Assembly (NCBI GenBank): GCA_035772405.1
Contig: JAYKKM010000452.1
Location: forward strand, 1,577,001 to 1,641,000
Direction of reading: 5' to 3'
Length of the DNA stretch: 64,000 nt
Origin: Chrysogorgia sp. JL179-B06
Lineage: Eukaryota; Cnidaria; Anthozoa; Scleralcyonacea; Chrysogorgiidae
The position numbers and the translations under genes were made by a program. Below are positions 41,951 through 48,856 of this stretch, one piece after another (the first letter of the stretch is position 1; every line of letters begins with the position of its first letter). The notes beneath the pieces are model-generated. The model was not told the origin of the DNA, searched no databases, and saw nothing but the letters and a program-made list of their open reading frames with translations.

Positions 41951-43447
41951 ATGGTATATTATATGCAGAAAGCCCTTCGTGAGTACTACGGAAAGTACTA
42001 CAAACTCGCGATGGTGAACACATCAAAGGCCACACACGACGCGAAGGCAGACCTCATCAAAAAGTACCCCCACGCTACTTTAAGCAAATTTGAGTTCTAT
42101 CCAAATATTTTGCAAGATGGTAAGACCATGAGTGTCGACATATATTTCAGAAACAATGACGTCCTTAGCACAGACATAACCAGCACAACCTTCAAAAATG
42201 ATAAAAGCATGTGGAAGTGGTTACACAATAGTAAGTTCCCAATAATATGGCAAGGTGGTGGGACTATCCAACCACTGCCAAAAGGTCATAAGAACCACTG
42301 GGGGCTTTGGGATGACTACCCAACAGAAAACGTGTTAAATTATCCAGTGAATAACTTTAAAGTTTTTGTTAACCAAAATAGCTACTTCATGTCAAAGCTA
42401 CCAGTCTTGCGAGTCACCACATTAAAGACAAAATCAGAGTGGGATGACAGCGAATCTTACTACCGCATTGTGTTTGCGACGTATTGTGCGAGTTTCTGTT
42501 GTGGAGTGTCGTTACAACATTTATCAGTGTCACAAGAAGTTCACCCCGTGGTCACAAGTGTGATGAGATTCCATTTGTACTTCACCATTAGAAGACTTCT
42601 CAGAAGAATGGGAGGTGGTGAGACCATGAAATCAATAAGTAGAGAATTTAACGCTTCCGAATTGTATGGCAAGATTTCCAAGATTCCCAAAAAGCATTAC
42701 TACCAGAATAAAGTCCTGAGCGATGGCACTTTAGGCGAATCCAGAGTCTTCACACTCAACGACGTTCAGAACGATTACAAACGATACGTCGCACGACTCT
42801 CAGACGGCTTTACCAACATTGGACTGCAATATCTAAATCAAAGCATAGAAGCCTTTGTGTACTCCACACTTGGTGCGCAAGCGAGAACACGTGTATCAGT
42901 CGTTGGTGGTTCTGCAGGAAGTCTAGAGACCCAACAAGAATTCCGCAAGTTGTTTTCTGACAGTGTTATCAACTACGACGTATCGACATGGATCCTCAAC
43001 ATGAATAAATCGATTAGAGACACCAACGTTGTCCAAAATCTCGCGGTGTCGCCAAGTACGTGGTTAATGCCAAGTAACCTAGTGATTCTCAAGAATAAAA
43101 TCGCTGGGTACAACAACTTATTAAAGATTGCCACAGAGTCCATGAGATTTGGAGTGAACACCAGCTTGAACGCAACAACACCAACAATTACGGCTAAAAA
43201 AGTTCACCAAGAAAATGTGGTGGCTCACTCATTAGTAGTACCAACAACCGTGAAGAAAAAAGCTCACCAAGAAAATGTGACGGCGCTAAGTAATCTCGTG
43301 GCTAAAAAAGTTTACCAAGAAAGTGCGGCGTCACTTCCCATGAGAAAAACAGTGGCCACAAGTAAGTCAGACACGACAACGCTAGCGATAGTGTTAGGGT
43401 TCTCAGCAGTCTCTGGCTATCTACTAACCAAATACACCTTGAAGTAG
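41951..43447 (+). CDS. Tail-anchored protein with KKVHQENV repeats (498 aa)
   Basis: Open from ATG 41951; the ATG at 41963 is the one shared with the element-2 copy and may be the true start. Large soluble-looking domain with conserved Trp/His-rich core (WQGGGTIQPLPKGHKNHWG), Cys cluster YCASFCCG near residue 175, then three degenerate ~20-residue repeats (AKKVHQENVVAH; KKKAHQENVTAL; AKKVYQESAASL) and a C-terminal membrane anchor (LAIVLGFSAVSGYLL). Intact in both elements, so probably important, perhaps a virion surface or assembly protein. Family function unknown to me. It shares its start region with the divergent capsid candidate, leaving no separate promoter. Confidence 0.7.
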   Translation: MVYYMQKALREYYGKYYKLAMVNTSKATHDAKADLIKKYPHATLSKFEFYPNILQDGKTMSVDIYFRNNDVLSTDITSTTFKNDKSMWKWLHNSKFPIIWQGGGTIQPLPKGHKNHWGLWDDYPTENVLNYPVNNFKVFVNQNSYFMSKLPVLRVTTLKTKSEWDDSESYYRIVFATYCASFCCGVSLQHLSVSQEVHPVVTSVMRFHLYFTIRRLLRRMGGGETMKSISREFNASELYGKISKIPKKHYYQNKVLSDGTLGESRVFTLNDVQNDYKRYVARLSDGFTNIGLQYLNQSIEAFVYSTLGAQARTRVSVVGGSAGSLETQQEFRKLFSDSVINYDVSTWILNMNKSIRDTNVVQNLAVSPSTWLMPSNLVILKNKIAGYNNLLKIATESMRFGVNTSLNATTPTITAKKVHQENVVAHSLVVPTTVKKKAHQENVTALSNLVAKKVYQESAASLPMRKTVATSKSDTTTLAIVLGFSAVSGYLLTKYTLK

Positions 43448-43449
43448 TA

Positions 43450-44400
43450 ATGAGTCTAAACTACGGGTATGAGTCTGACGACCCTCACGATAAAATACTA
43501 AAGAGAACGAAAAGGCATCTGGACGAAGATCCTAAACTAAGCGCGACCGGTGGAAGGATGTCCGGGCTCATAGACATGCAAGGCTCAGCGATAAAAAACG
43601 TAGCAGACCCAGTCGATGACTCAGACGCTGCAAATAAAAGAACTCTAGAGCAATTGCTATCAGGTTTCCTCAAGAGTCAGTCCTACAACGTTGTGCTCGA
43701 CTTCAACGTTAGCACACACGCCTTGAAAAACGTGGAATTTCACACCAATGGTTCAAACAAAGTGAAAGCCATTGGTGAAACAAGTAAATTAGTGCAAAAC
43801 AACCCGGCTTATGGTCCTATTGTTGGCATCAGTAGTGTAAGTCAAAGTTTTCTATCCCCTGTGTTAACACCAATCCCACTTGAGTCAGGTCTCCATTTTA
43901 ACTGTCCGAGTATGCAGTGGTGTGACCTCTCCATTTTTGTCGTAGTGAGGTTACCTACTCGCACCGCTGGATCAAATTGGGAGACAATTATATCAAACGA
44001 CGACGGTCAGTGGGATAAGTTCATAGGGTACAAGACTGGCACGACCAACAAGCTCGCGTATGGTGGCAGCATCCCAGCGATGGAGAGCGTATGCACTATT
44101 CCGAGTACTATTGACATAAGTAAAATGCATATGATATCAATACACTGGCAAATGAGCAATTCACATGTCAGGGTCAACAACGTTAAGTCAACCGATTCAG
44201 ACTTCATAGCAAATATGAAAAAGATAGGCACACCCTACGGAACAATTTTTGGAATACACCGACCTAGAATACCACTCGCACCTTATGCGTACCCATCGTT
44301 GATAGAGTTCTACGGTGTGAAAATTGTGAGTGGCTACATGACGAACCGAGACATCATAATCATGGGTGGAGAAATGATGAAGGAATATGGTGTAAAGTAA
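43450..44400 (+). CDS. Fibre-like attachment protein
   Basis: ATG at 43450, 316 aa. Residues about 36-72 (GRMSGLIDMQGSAIKNVADP, then DDSDAANKRTLEQ) match the 'I-x-NVADP-x-DDTDAANK' collar found in trimeric phage tail fibres. The remaining C-terminal domain (about 95-310) is beta-rich, with WETIISNDDGQWDKF and IEFYGVKIVSG, in the style of a concanavalin/LamG jelly-roll receptor-binding head. Together this suggests a trimeric vertex fibre. It lies between the tail-anchored protein (2-base gap) and a myristoylated protein (ATG directly after this stop). Confidence 0.65.
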   Translation: MSLNYGYESDDPHDKILKRTKRHLDEDPKLSATGGRMSGLIDMQGSAIKNVADPVDDSDAANKRTLEQLLSGFLKSQSYNVVLDFNVSTHALKNVEFHTNGSNKVKAIGETSKLVQNNPAYGPIVGISSVSQSFLSPVLTPIPLESGLHFNCPSMQWCDLSIFVVVRLPTRTAGSNWETIISNDDGQWDKFIGYKTGTTNKLAYGGSIPAMESVCTIPSTIDISKMHMISIHWQMSNSHVRVNNVKSTDSDFIANMKKIGTPYGTIFGIHRPRIPLAPYAYPSLIEFYGVKIVSGYMTNRDIIIMGGEMMKEYGVK

Positions 44401-44607
44401 ATGGGAGCATGTATTTCGAGACCTCATGAAACATATAAAATAAATAAAACGACTGACCACATGTTCAAAGCTGGTGGATCATTTGGTCGCGGTGACGTTA
44501 CTCTCGAGCTCCACGCTGAGATTGGTATGAGGTCTAAAAAGACTTACGGCGAACCTATTATGTTACCAGAGTCAGACACCGTGGGAGTGGTAGGAGACGT
44601 GACCTAA
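44401..44607 (+). CDS. Putative N-myristoylated 68-aa protein
   Basis: Starts directly after the fibre stop. MGACISRP is a consensus N-myristoylation signal (Met-Gly-x-x-x-Ser) with a palmitoylation-ready Cys. Remainder is short, with a conserved TTDHMFKAGGSFGRG stretch. A copy of the same length with the same N-terminus exists in element 2 (60949-61155). Likely membrane-associated during entry or assembly; function unknown. Confidence 0.7.
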   Translation: MGACISRPHETYKINKTTDHMFKAGGSFGRGDVTLELHAEIGMRSKKTYGEPIMLPESDTVGVVGDVT

Positions 44608-44613
44608 GTTAAA

Positions 44614-44754
44614 ATGGGTTGGCTTAGAAAACTGGTTCGTAACATTAGAAACTTTTTCAGACGACGTAGAAAACTGAGGACTAATAAAACGTATTTGCTG
44701 CATTGGTACACAACAAACCAGATCTATAAAAAACCTGACACCTATATCGAGTAG
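44614..44754 (+). CDS. Arg-rich 46-aa microprotein
   Basis: ATG at 44614, 46 codons, stop TAG at 44752. N-terminus MGWLRKLVRNIRNFFRRRRK is amphipathic and strongly basic, then KTYLLHWYTTNQIYKKP. Too short for usual gene finders, but its position and sequence are conserved in element 2 apart from one frameshift there, which supports coding. It could be a DNA-condensing or membrane-active peptide comparable to small adenovirus core peptides; that is inference. Confidence 0.6.
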   Translation: MGWLRKLVRNIRNFFRRRRKLRTNKTYLLHWYTTNQIYKKPDTYIE

Positions 44755-44775
44755 TTTTTTTGCAGGGCTATAGTA

Positions 44776-45537
44776 ATGGCAACCAACTCAGTGCAATTAT
44801 TCGATGGTCACCAAATCACGACGGTTAATCACAACGGTGAAATATGGTTCAAAGCGAAAGAAGTCGCGAGCGCTCTAGGTTATGCTAGACCAAAAGATGC
44901 AGTCAACGACCACGTCGAACCTGACTGTAAAATGAAGATAGAGCAGGCCTCGTTTATCAACGAACTTGGAGTCTACTCACTAACGTTCTCGAGTAAAATG
45001 GAGCGTGCGAGACACTTCGGAAGGTGGGTGCACTCAGAGGTCTTACCAAGCGTTAGAAAAAGTTTAGCTGACGTTGGTCTCAAACACAATCAGTTTAAAA
45101 TAATCACCGAGTTCGACCTTCATACGAAAGTTGTTGGTTTTCTTAGGAAATGTTGTCCAGAGGCTATTTTGATAGCTGCTTGTGGTGAAAATCAAGACAC
45201 TTCAAGTAAAAGAATAAATTCGTGGAAAAAAGGTTACCAACGTGGAACACCTGACTTGATTATTGCCAATGCAAACCGACAGCATAGCGGGCTCGTGATT
45301 GAGTTCAAGAATCCAGGTGGCACAGGCAAGACGTCCAAAGAGCAGGAGTCTCTGTTGCTCAGATATAAATCCGCTGGTTATCTAACACTCTTGTGTGACT
45401 CGTACGACGACGCTATTACCACGGTAATAAAATATCTCTTTGACGTTGGGTTTCAGTGTTCCCAGTGTTTTCGTAAATTTAAAAATAAATCAGCGTTGAG
45501 CAACCATGAGAGACGCTATTGTAAAGGGACTTTTTAG
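44776..45537 (+). CDS. BRO-N / VRR-NUC-like nuclease / zinc-finger fusion
   Basis: 253 aa from ATG 44776. Residues 1-97 form a BRO-N domain (VKAKEVASALGY-type core WFKAKEVASALGYARPKDAV, GVYSLTFSS, FGRWVHSEVLPSVRK). Residues 105-222 carry a PD-(D/E)xK nuclease of the VRR-NUC type: CGENQ at 136-140, GYQRGTPD at 153-160, IEFK at 175-178 and EQ at 189-190, giving a D160/E176/K178/Q190 active site. Residues 228-249 form a C2HC finger. BRO-N domains bind DNA in many large DNA viruses. The fusion suggests a DNA-targeting endonuclease, perhaps a repair, resolution or anti-competitor enzyme. Both element copies are intact. Confidence 0.82.
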   Translation: MATNSVQLFDGHQITTVNHNGEIWFKAKEVASALGYARPKDAVNDHVEPDCKMKIEQASFINELGVYSLTFSSKMERARHFGRWVHSEVLPSVRKSLADVGLKHNQFKIITEFDLHTKVVGFLRKCCPEAILIAACGENQDTSSKRINSWKKGYQRGTPDLIIANANRQHSGLVIEFKNPGGTGKTSKEQESLLLRYKSAGYLTLLCDSYDDAITTVIKYLFDVGFQCSQCFRKFKNKSALSNHERRYCKGTF

Positions 45538-45771
45538 ACAGCGAGTAATGAGTCGAATTAGCACTCGTTCTCGTTGTCGAGACGACGTTTGAGGCGACAA
45601 CTGCTCTAGCATTTTTTAAAGACGTTTTTAACTTGGTAAAAAATATCTGCGAAACTTTCTCTCTTTATCTCACAAACCTTCTGACCACTGTGTGAAAAAA
45701 TGTTTCTGTGACATTGGACGCTTCGTGTGACCAATGTCTAAATTTAAAAAGTGGGGTATCTGAGAACACCC

Positions 45772-46344
45772 CTAATTTTGTGTGGAAGGATGATGACGTC
45801 TGCACACTGCACGATATTGCTCAGCACCACCAACAAACGATTGCCCTGGGTTGTATCTCCAATTGAATGGCGCTTCAACAGTTGTTCCGTAAGTGTCACG
45901 ACAAACGGCGCAATACGCTTTTAGAAATGTGATGTCGTCTGCCATTGGGAACAACGTGCCAAGTTCACCAAGTCTTTTTAAGTGCTCTGTTGTTATGAGA
46001 CCACAAATAATGACATGAATGCCAGCTTTGATGTACTCGTGAATAACTGGGAGTAGATCAGAATACCAATGACCTTCATCAATGCCGATGACGTCGTAAT
46101 CAGCTATCTCGGAAGAACTCGGAAGGTTGGTGATTAACTTCGCAGGTAAACTGTCTGATCCGACAACAATGGTCTGACGATGTGTGGAGAACGCGTGGTC
46201 AGTTCGCCTGGTGTCACCTGTGTTGTTCATGTAGAGGACTTTGAGCCCTGATTTACTTAACGCGATTAACCTGCGGAGAGTCTCTGTCGTTTTCCCTGCG
46301 AACATGGGACCAATCACGATTTCTAGTTTACCAACTTTTCTCAT
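45772..46344 (-). CDS. TK: Type II thymidine kinase
   Basis: 190 aa from ATG 46344. P-loop GPMFAGKT at residues 12-19, DEGHWYSD (Walker B type aspartate and catalytic Glu), IICGL substrate-loop segment, Cys-x2-Cys (CAVC) near 143 and the lid GGAEQYRAVCRRHH at the C-terminus, all typical of cellular and poxvirus-type TK. It makes dTMP to feed replication. Thymidine kinase is not part of the core Polinton set and was likely captured. Convergent with the BRO gene across 234 non-coding bases. Confidence 0.92.
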   Translation of the reverse strand: MRKVGKLEIVIGPMFAGKTTETLRRLIALSKSGLKVLYMNNTGDTRRTDHAFSTHRQTIVVGSDSLPAKLITNLPSSSEIADYDVIGIDEGHWYSDLLPVIHEYIKAGIHVIICGLITTEHLKRLGELGTLFPMADDITFLKAYCAVCRDTYGTTVEAPFNWRYNPGQSFVGGAEQYRAVCRRHHPSTQN

Positions 46345-46372
46345 GGTTACTATACCTTCGGAGAAACATTTT

Positions 46373-47062
46373 TTATTGTGGTGGAAACTGTCGCTCGTTG
46401 TTGAATATCCGCTGGAGCTCTAAGTTTTCAAGATGGGACTTCGAGCTCTCGTGTCTCAAGCGATGCAGTGGGTCGTTGGTGGTCACACCGCATGGGTGAC
46501 AGGTGTACACGTTTTTATTTCTCGCAAAGTGTCTGTGGGCGGGCGAGAGTACGTGGTCCCTGATATCGTCCACACCTAGTATCTCATTGCACCCCACCTT
46601 GCAAACGTGAACGTCGCGGTTTGCGGCGAGCTCTAGCCACGCTTTGGCTTTGGTTGGGCATGGTTTCCATAGAAGGGTCGCTAAGAACACTTGGAGGAAA
46701 TTACCGAGTAATGTAGCTGTGGACCCACTAGGGTTGCTCAAGTAGACATCACTTGCTAACATAAGGTATTTGAATGGTGAGTAACACCACACAGGGATTA
46801 TGTCAGCTAACATACCAGCAAGCTCGTTGGCTCTGTCTTCTCGAAGATCGATCCAAGCGTCGAGAACATACCTCGTATGGCGGATTTGAGAGCCAAGCCG
46901 TTTTGGTGGTCCTTCAGGGTCGGGGTCGAACATTGTGTATGTTGAGAAGTACTCGTTTAAGACGATAGGTCCAGAGGCGCCTTGTAGGGTGGACACACTG
47001 ATAAAGGCTGTTCTCAACATGTTGGCAATATCTTCTTCGCTGATTTCTCTGGCTTGAGTCAT
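46373..47062 (-). CDS. Double matrin/U1-type zinc-finger protein
   Basis: 229 aa from ATG 47062. N-terminal 140 residues are helical and unrecognised. C-terminal part has two zinc-finger-like units: C154-x3-C158-x11-H170-x5-H176 and C188-x2-C191-x12-H204-x5-H210, the second with matrin/U1 spacing, suggesting RNA or DNA binding. It is 28 bases upstream of the thymidine kinase on the same strand. The gene is missing from element 2 through a deletion, so it is dispensable for residence in the genome. Confidence 0.6.
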   Translation of the reverse strand: MTQAREISEEDIANMLRTAFISVSTLQGASGPIVLNEYFSTYTMFDPDPEGPPKRLGSQIRHTRYVLDAWIDLREDRANELAGMLADIIPVWCYSPFKYLMLASDVYLSNPSGSTATLLGNFLQVFLATLLWKPCPTKAKAWLELAANRDVHVCKVGCNEILGVDDIRDHVLSPAHRHFARNKNVYTCHPCGVTTNDPLHRLRHESSKSHLENLELQRIFNNERQFPPQ

Positions 47063-47193
47063 TATGTTATACTCTCAGAGAAAATCCTAATTTTTTAGCG
47101 CGTTTGGTCTGGGACTGTGAGATACCTGTGAGGTCAACTGTGAGACACCTGTGAGGTCGTCTGTGAGTAAGATAACACGTGATAGTGTATTAG
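47063..47193. promoter_or_regulatory. Divergent intergenic region with 23-bp repeats
   Basis: Between the divergent genes at 47062 and 47194, a unit CTGTGAGAYACCTGTGAGGTC repeats at 47115 and 47138, with a third partial copy at 47161. Probably a bidirectional promoter or factor-binding site; inference. Confidence 0.45.
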
Positions 47194-47523
47194 ATGGTTG
47201 AGGACTCACAGACGGCTGTTGAAGCGAAGATCACGGCTGATGTGAAAAGTGTTAAGGTAAAGGACCCAAAACGCGTCGCTGCTGGTAAAAAGTTGGCTGA
47301 GATATCGAAAGCTGCGAAAGAAAAGAAAATGCGTGAAATGATAGTTAACGAAGAACAGGGTAGTGAGTGGAGCTATGGTTACATTGTTGGAACACTTGGT
47401 GTGATCATTGCTGGTGCTTCGCTATGGTACACAATTAGCGGTGAAAAAGTGAGTACTACACCAGCACCTGTGTCAGAGAACCACAAAACTCGTCGTCCAG
47501 CGTTAGACACATTTGATTCTTGA
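47194..47523 (+). CDS. Basic single-pass membrane protein (109 aa)
   Basis: ATG at 47194. Lys-rich helical N-terminal half (KDPKRVAAGKKLAEISKAAK), then one membrane segment near residues 61-80 (YGYIVGTLGVIIAGASLWY) and a short polar tail. First of three consecutive small membrane proteins. This kind of Lys-rich plus one-TM protein recurs in cnidarian-type Polintons. Absent from element 2. Confidence 0.6.
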   Translation: MVEDSQTAVEAKITADVKSVKVKDPKRVAAGKKLAEISKAAKEKKMREMIVNEEQGSEWSYGYIVGTLGVIIAGASLWYTISGEKVSTTPAPVSENHKTRRPALDTFDS

Positions 47524-47538
47524 ACAAAACACACGACA

Positions 47539-47781
47539 ATGTATATGACTGCGATCGATCGAAAAGAACTTATGAACGAATTGTACGATGCGTTACTTGT
47601 CACGACTGGCGCTGTGGTAGTGAGCATGATTTCGAAAAAGGCTTTGGGAGAACCATTGGGAACACCAGAGACAGTTAAAGGCACAGTGAAACTTGCTGCA
47701 GCTGTTGGCGCAGGAACGTTGTTAGTAAAATGGATGCAATCGAAAAAGTGGATACCGACAGATCCATTCAAATCAACGTAA
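47539..47781 (+). CDS. Small two-helix membrane protein (80 aa)
   Basis: ATG at 47539. Two hydrophobic stretches, about residues 20-31 (LVTTGAVVVSMI) and 49-64 (VKLAAAVGAGTLLVKW). No recognised family. In element 2 only its last ~17 codons remain at a deletion junction near 59385. Confidence 0.55.
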   Translation: MYMTAIDRKELMNELYDALLVTTGAVVVSMISKKALGEPLGTPETVKGTVKLAAAVGAGTLLVKWMQSKKWIPTDPFKST

Positions 47782-47785
47782 GTTA

Positions 47786-48205
47786 ATGGCGAGCGTTGTG
47801 GCTGGAGGGATATTTAATGCAGTGGCTTTTGCAGGCGCTGGCTTTATGTTTTCAAAGTTTAATCACACAGGCTATGAAGCTGAGATGAAAAGACACAACC
47901 ATGCGTTGGAACAGTTAGCCAGTGCGAAAGAAGTGTGGTATGAGAATGAGGTCGCTAAGAAAGATAAGATCCAGCGTTTGCGACAACGGCTCTCTGACGC
48001 TAATGCTGACATCAATGACACAAACCACGCGTTGGAAGAACTTAGAAGCGTAATGACCATACGGTACAGCGGACGAGTGTTCACTGACCTCCCGAAGATT
48101 GCGGATTACTACCAACCGAGTGCGGAAATGAAGGAATACCAATTATTGTTTGTTAGCGCGCTAGGTTTGGGTAGTGGAATAGTAGCGTGGGTGCTAACTC
48201 GGTGA
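47786..48205 (+). CDS. Coiled-coil membrane protein (139 aa)
   Basis: ATG at 47786. N-terminal hydrophobic Gly/Ala segment (VVAGGIFNAVAFAGAGFMF), a central charged coiled coil (about 35-95), and a C-terminal hydrophobic segment (LLFVSALGLGSGIVAWVL). Conserved and intact in element 2 (58907-59326). Two anchors around a coiled coil suggest an internal-membrane or membrane-remodelling virion protein. Confidence 0.7.
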   Translation: MASVVAGGIFNAVAFAGAGFMFSKFNHTGYEAEMKRHNHALEQLASAKEVWYENEVAKKDKIQRLRQRLSDANADINDTNHALEELRSVMTIRYSGRVFTDLPKIADYYQPSAEMKEYQLLFVSALGLGSGIVAWVLTR

Positions 48206-48232
48206 AAAAAAAATGTTGGAGTAGTATAAGCG

Positions 48233-48856
48233 ATGGACAAACTTATGAGGCAGATGAGCTACGGCTACACAATTGACGAAATCGCGAGTGAGACACAAAT
48301 TGAGTGTGGAGACACCCTCAGAATTCACTACTGCTCGGATTGTGACGTTGTGAAAAATGTGACTGACTGTGGTGGGTACGCATGTCCAAAGTGTGGTGAC
48401 ACCGAATGGGGCTACACTCAGAGTTACAGCGACATGAGACTCACACGACTAAAAAGCGTCCACAAACGGTCTTGGTGGATGGGGAGGAGACTACGGAACA
48501 TTGTGAAGGGTGAGCACCTTGAGTTGATAAAAGAGGACTTCTTGAAAGTTGTCAATGTGTTGTACTCATGCAATTTGATAAAGGGTAGAAATGTCAGCAG
48601 ATATGGATACTACATTATTAGGTTGTGTCATAGAAGACGAGTCAAGACACTCAAGAAGGTGTCAGACCTCAAAGACGGGAAGGTGAAAGACTTGTTCGAC
48701 GATAATTTGTTTGGGGTGGTGTACCCAAAGCTGGGATGGTGCGAAAGTGGCGACAATTATTACGACGAGTGGTTTAGGAAAAAAACAAGTGTAGTGTATA
48801 TAGAAGCTAATGAGTCGGACTGTGAAAAACCCACTGACAAAAAGACGGGCGCATAA
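48233..48856 (+). CDS. Zinc-ribbon protein, VLTF3-like candidate
   Basis: ATG at 48233, 207 aa. A zinc ribbon near the N-terminus uses C34-x2-C37 and C51-x2-C54, followed by an aromatic/basic block (SVHKRSWWMGRRLRN) and a helical C-terminal region (YGYYIIRLCHRR). The order resembles poxvirus-type late transcription factor 3, which many Polinton-related and giant viruses carry, but similarity is loose. It overlaps the polymerase start by 47 bases. The element-2 copy (58313-58879) is intact but shorter at the C-terminus. Confidence 0.55.
   Translation: MDKLMRQMSYGYTIDEIASETQIECGDTLRIHYCSDCDVVKNVTDCGGYACPKCGDTEWGYTQSYSDMRLTRLKSVHKRSWWMGRRLRNIVKGEHLELIKEDFLKVVNVLYSCNLIKGRNVSRYGYYIIRLCHRRRVKTLKKVSDLKDGKVKDLFDDNLFGVVYPKLGWCESGDNYYDEWFRKKTSVVYIEANESDCEKPTDKKTGA

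Noticed and set aside
41963..43447. The 498-aa protein as the missing adenain-type protease (it has a HW pair and a CASFCC cluster)
   Set aside because: The order and spacing of His, Asp, Gln and Cys do not fit adenain/Ulp1 proteases; the resemblance is too weak to call.
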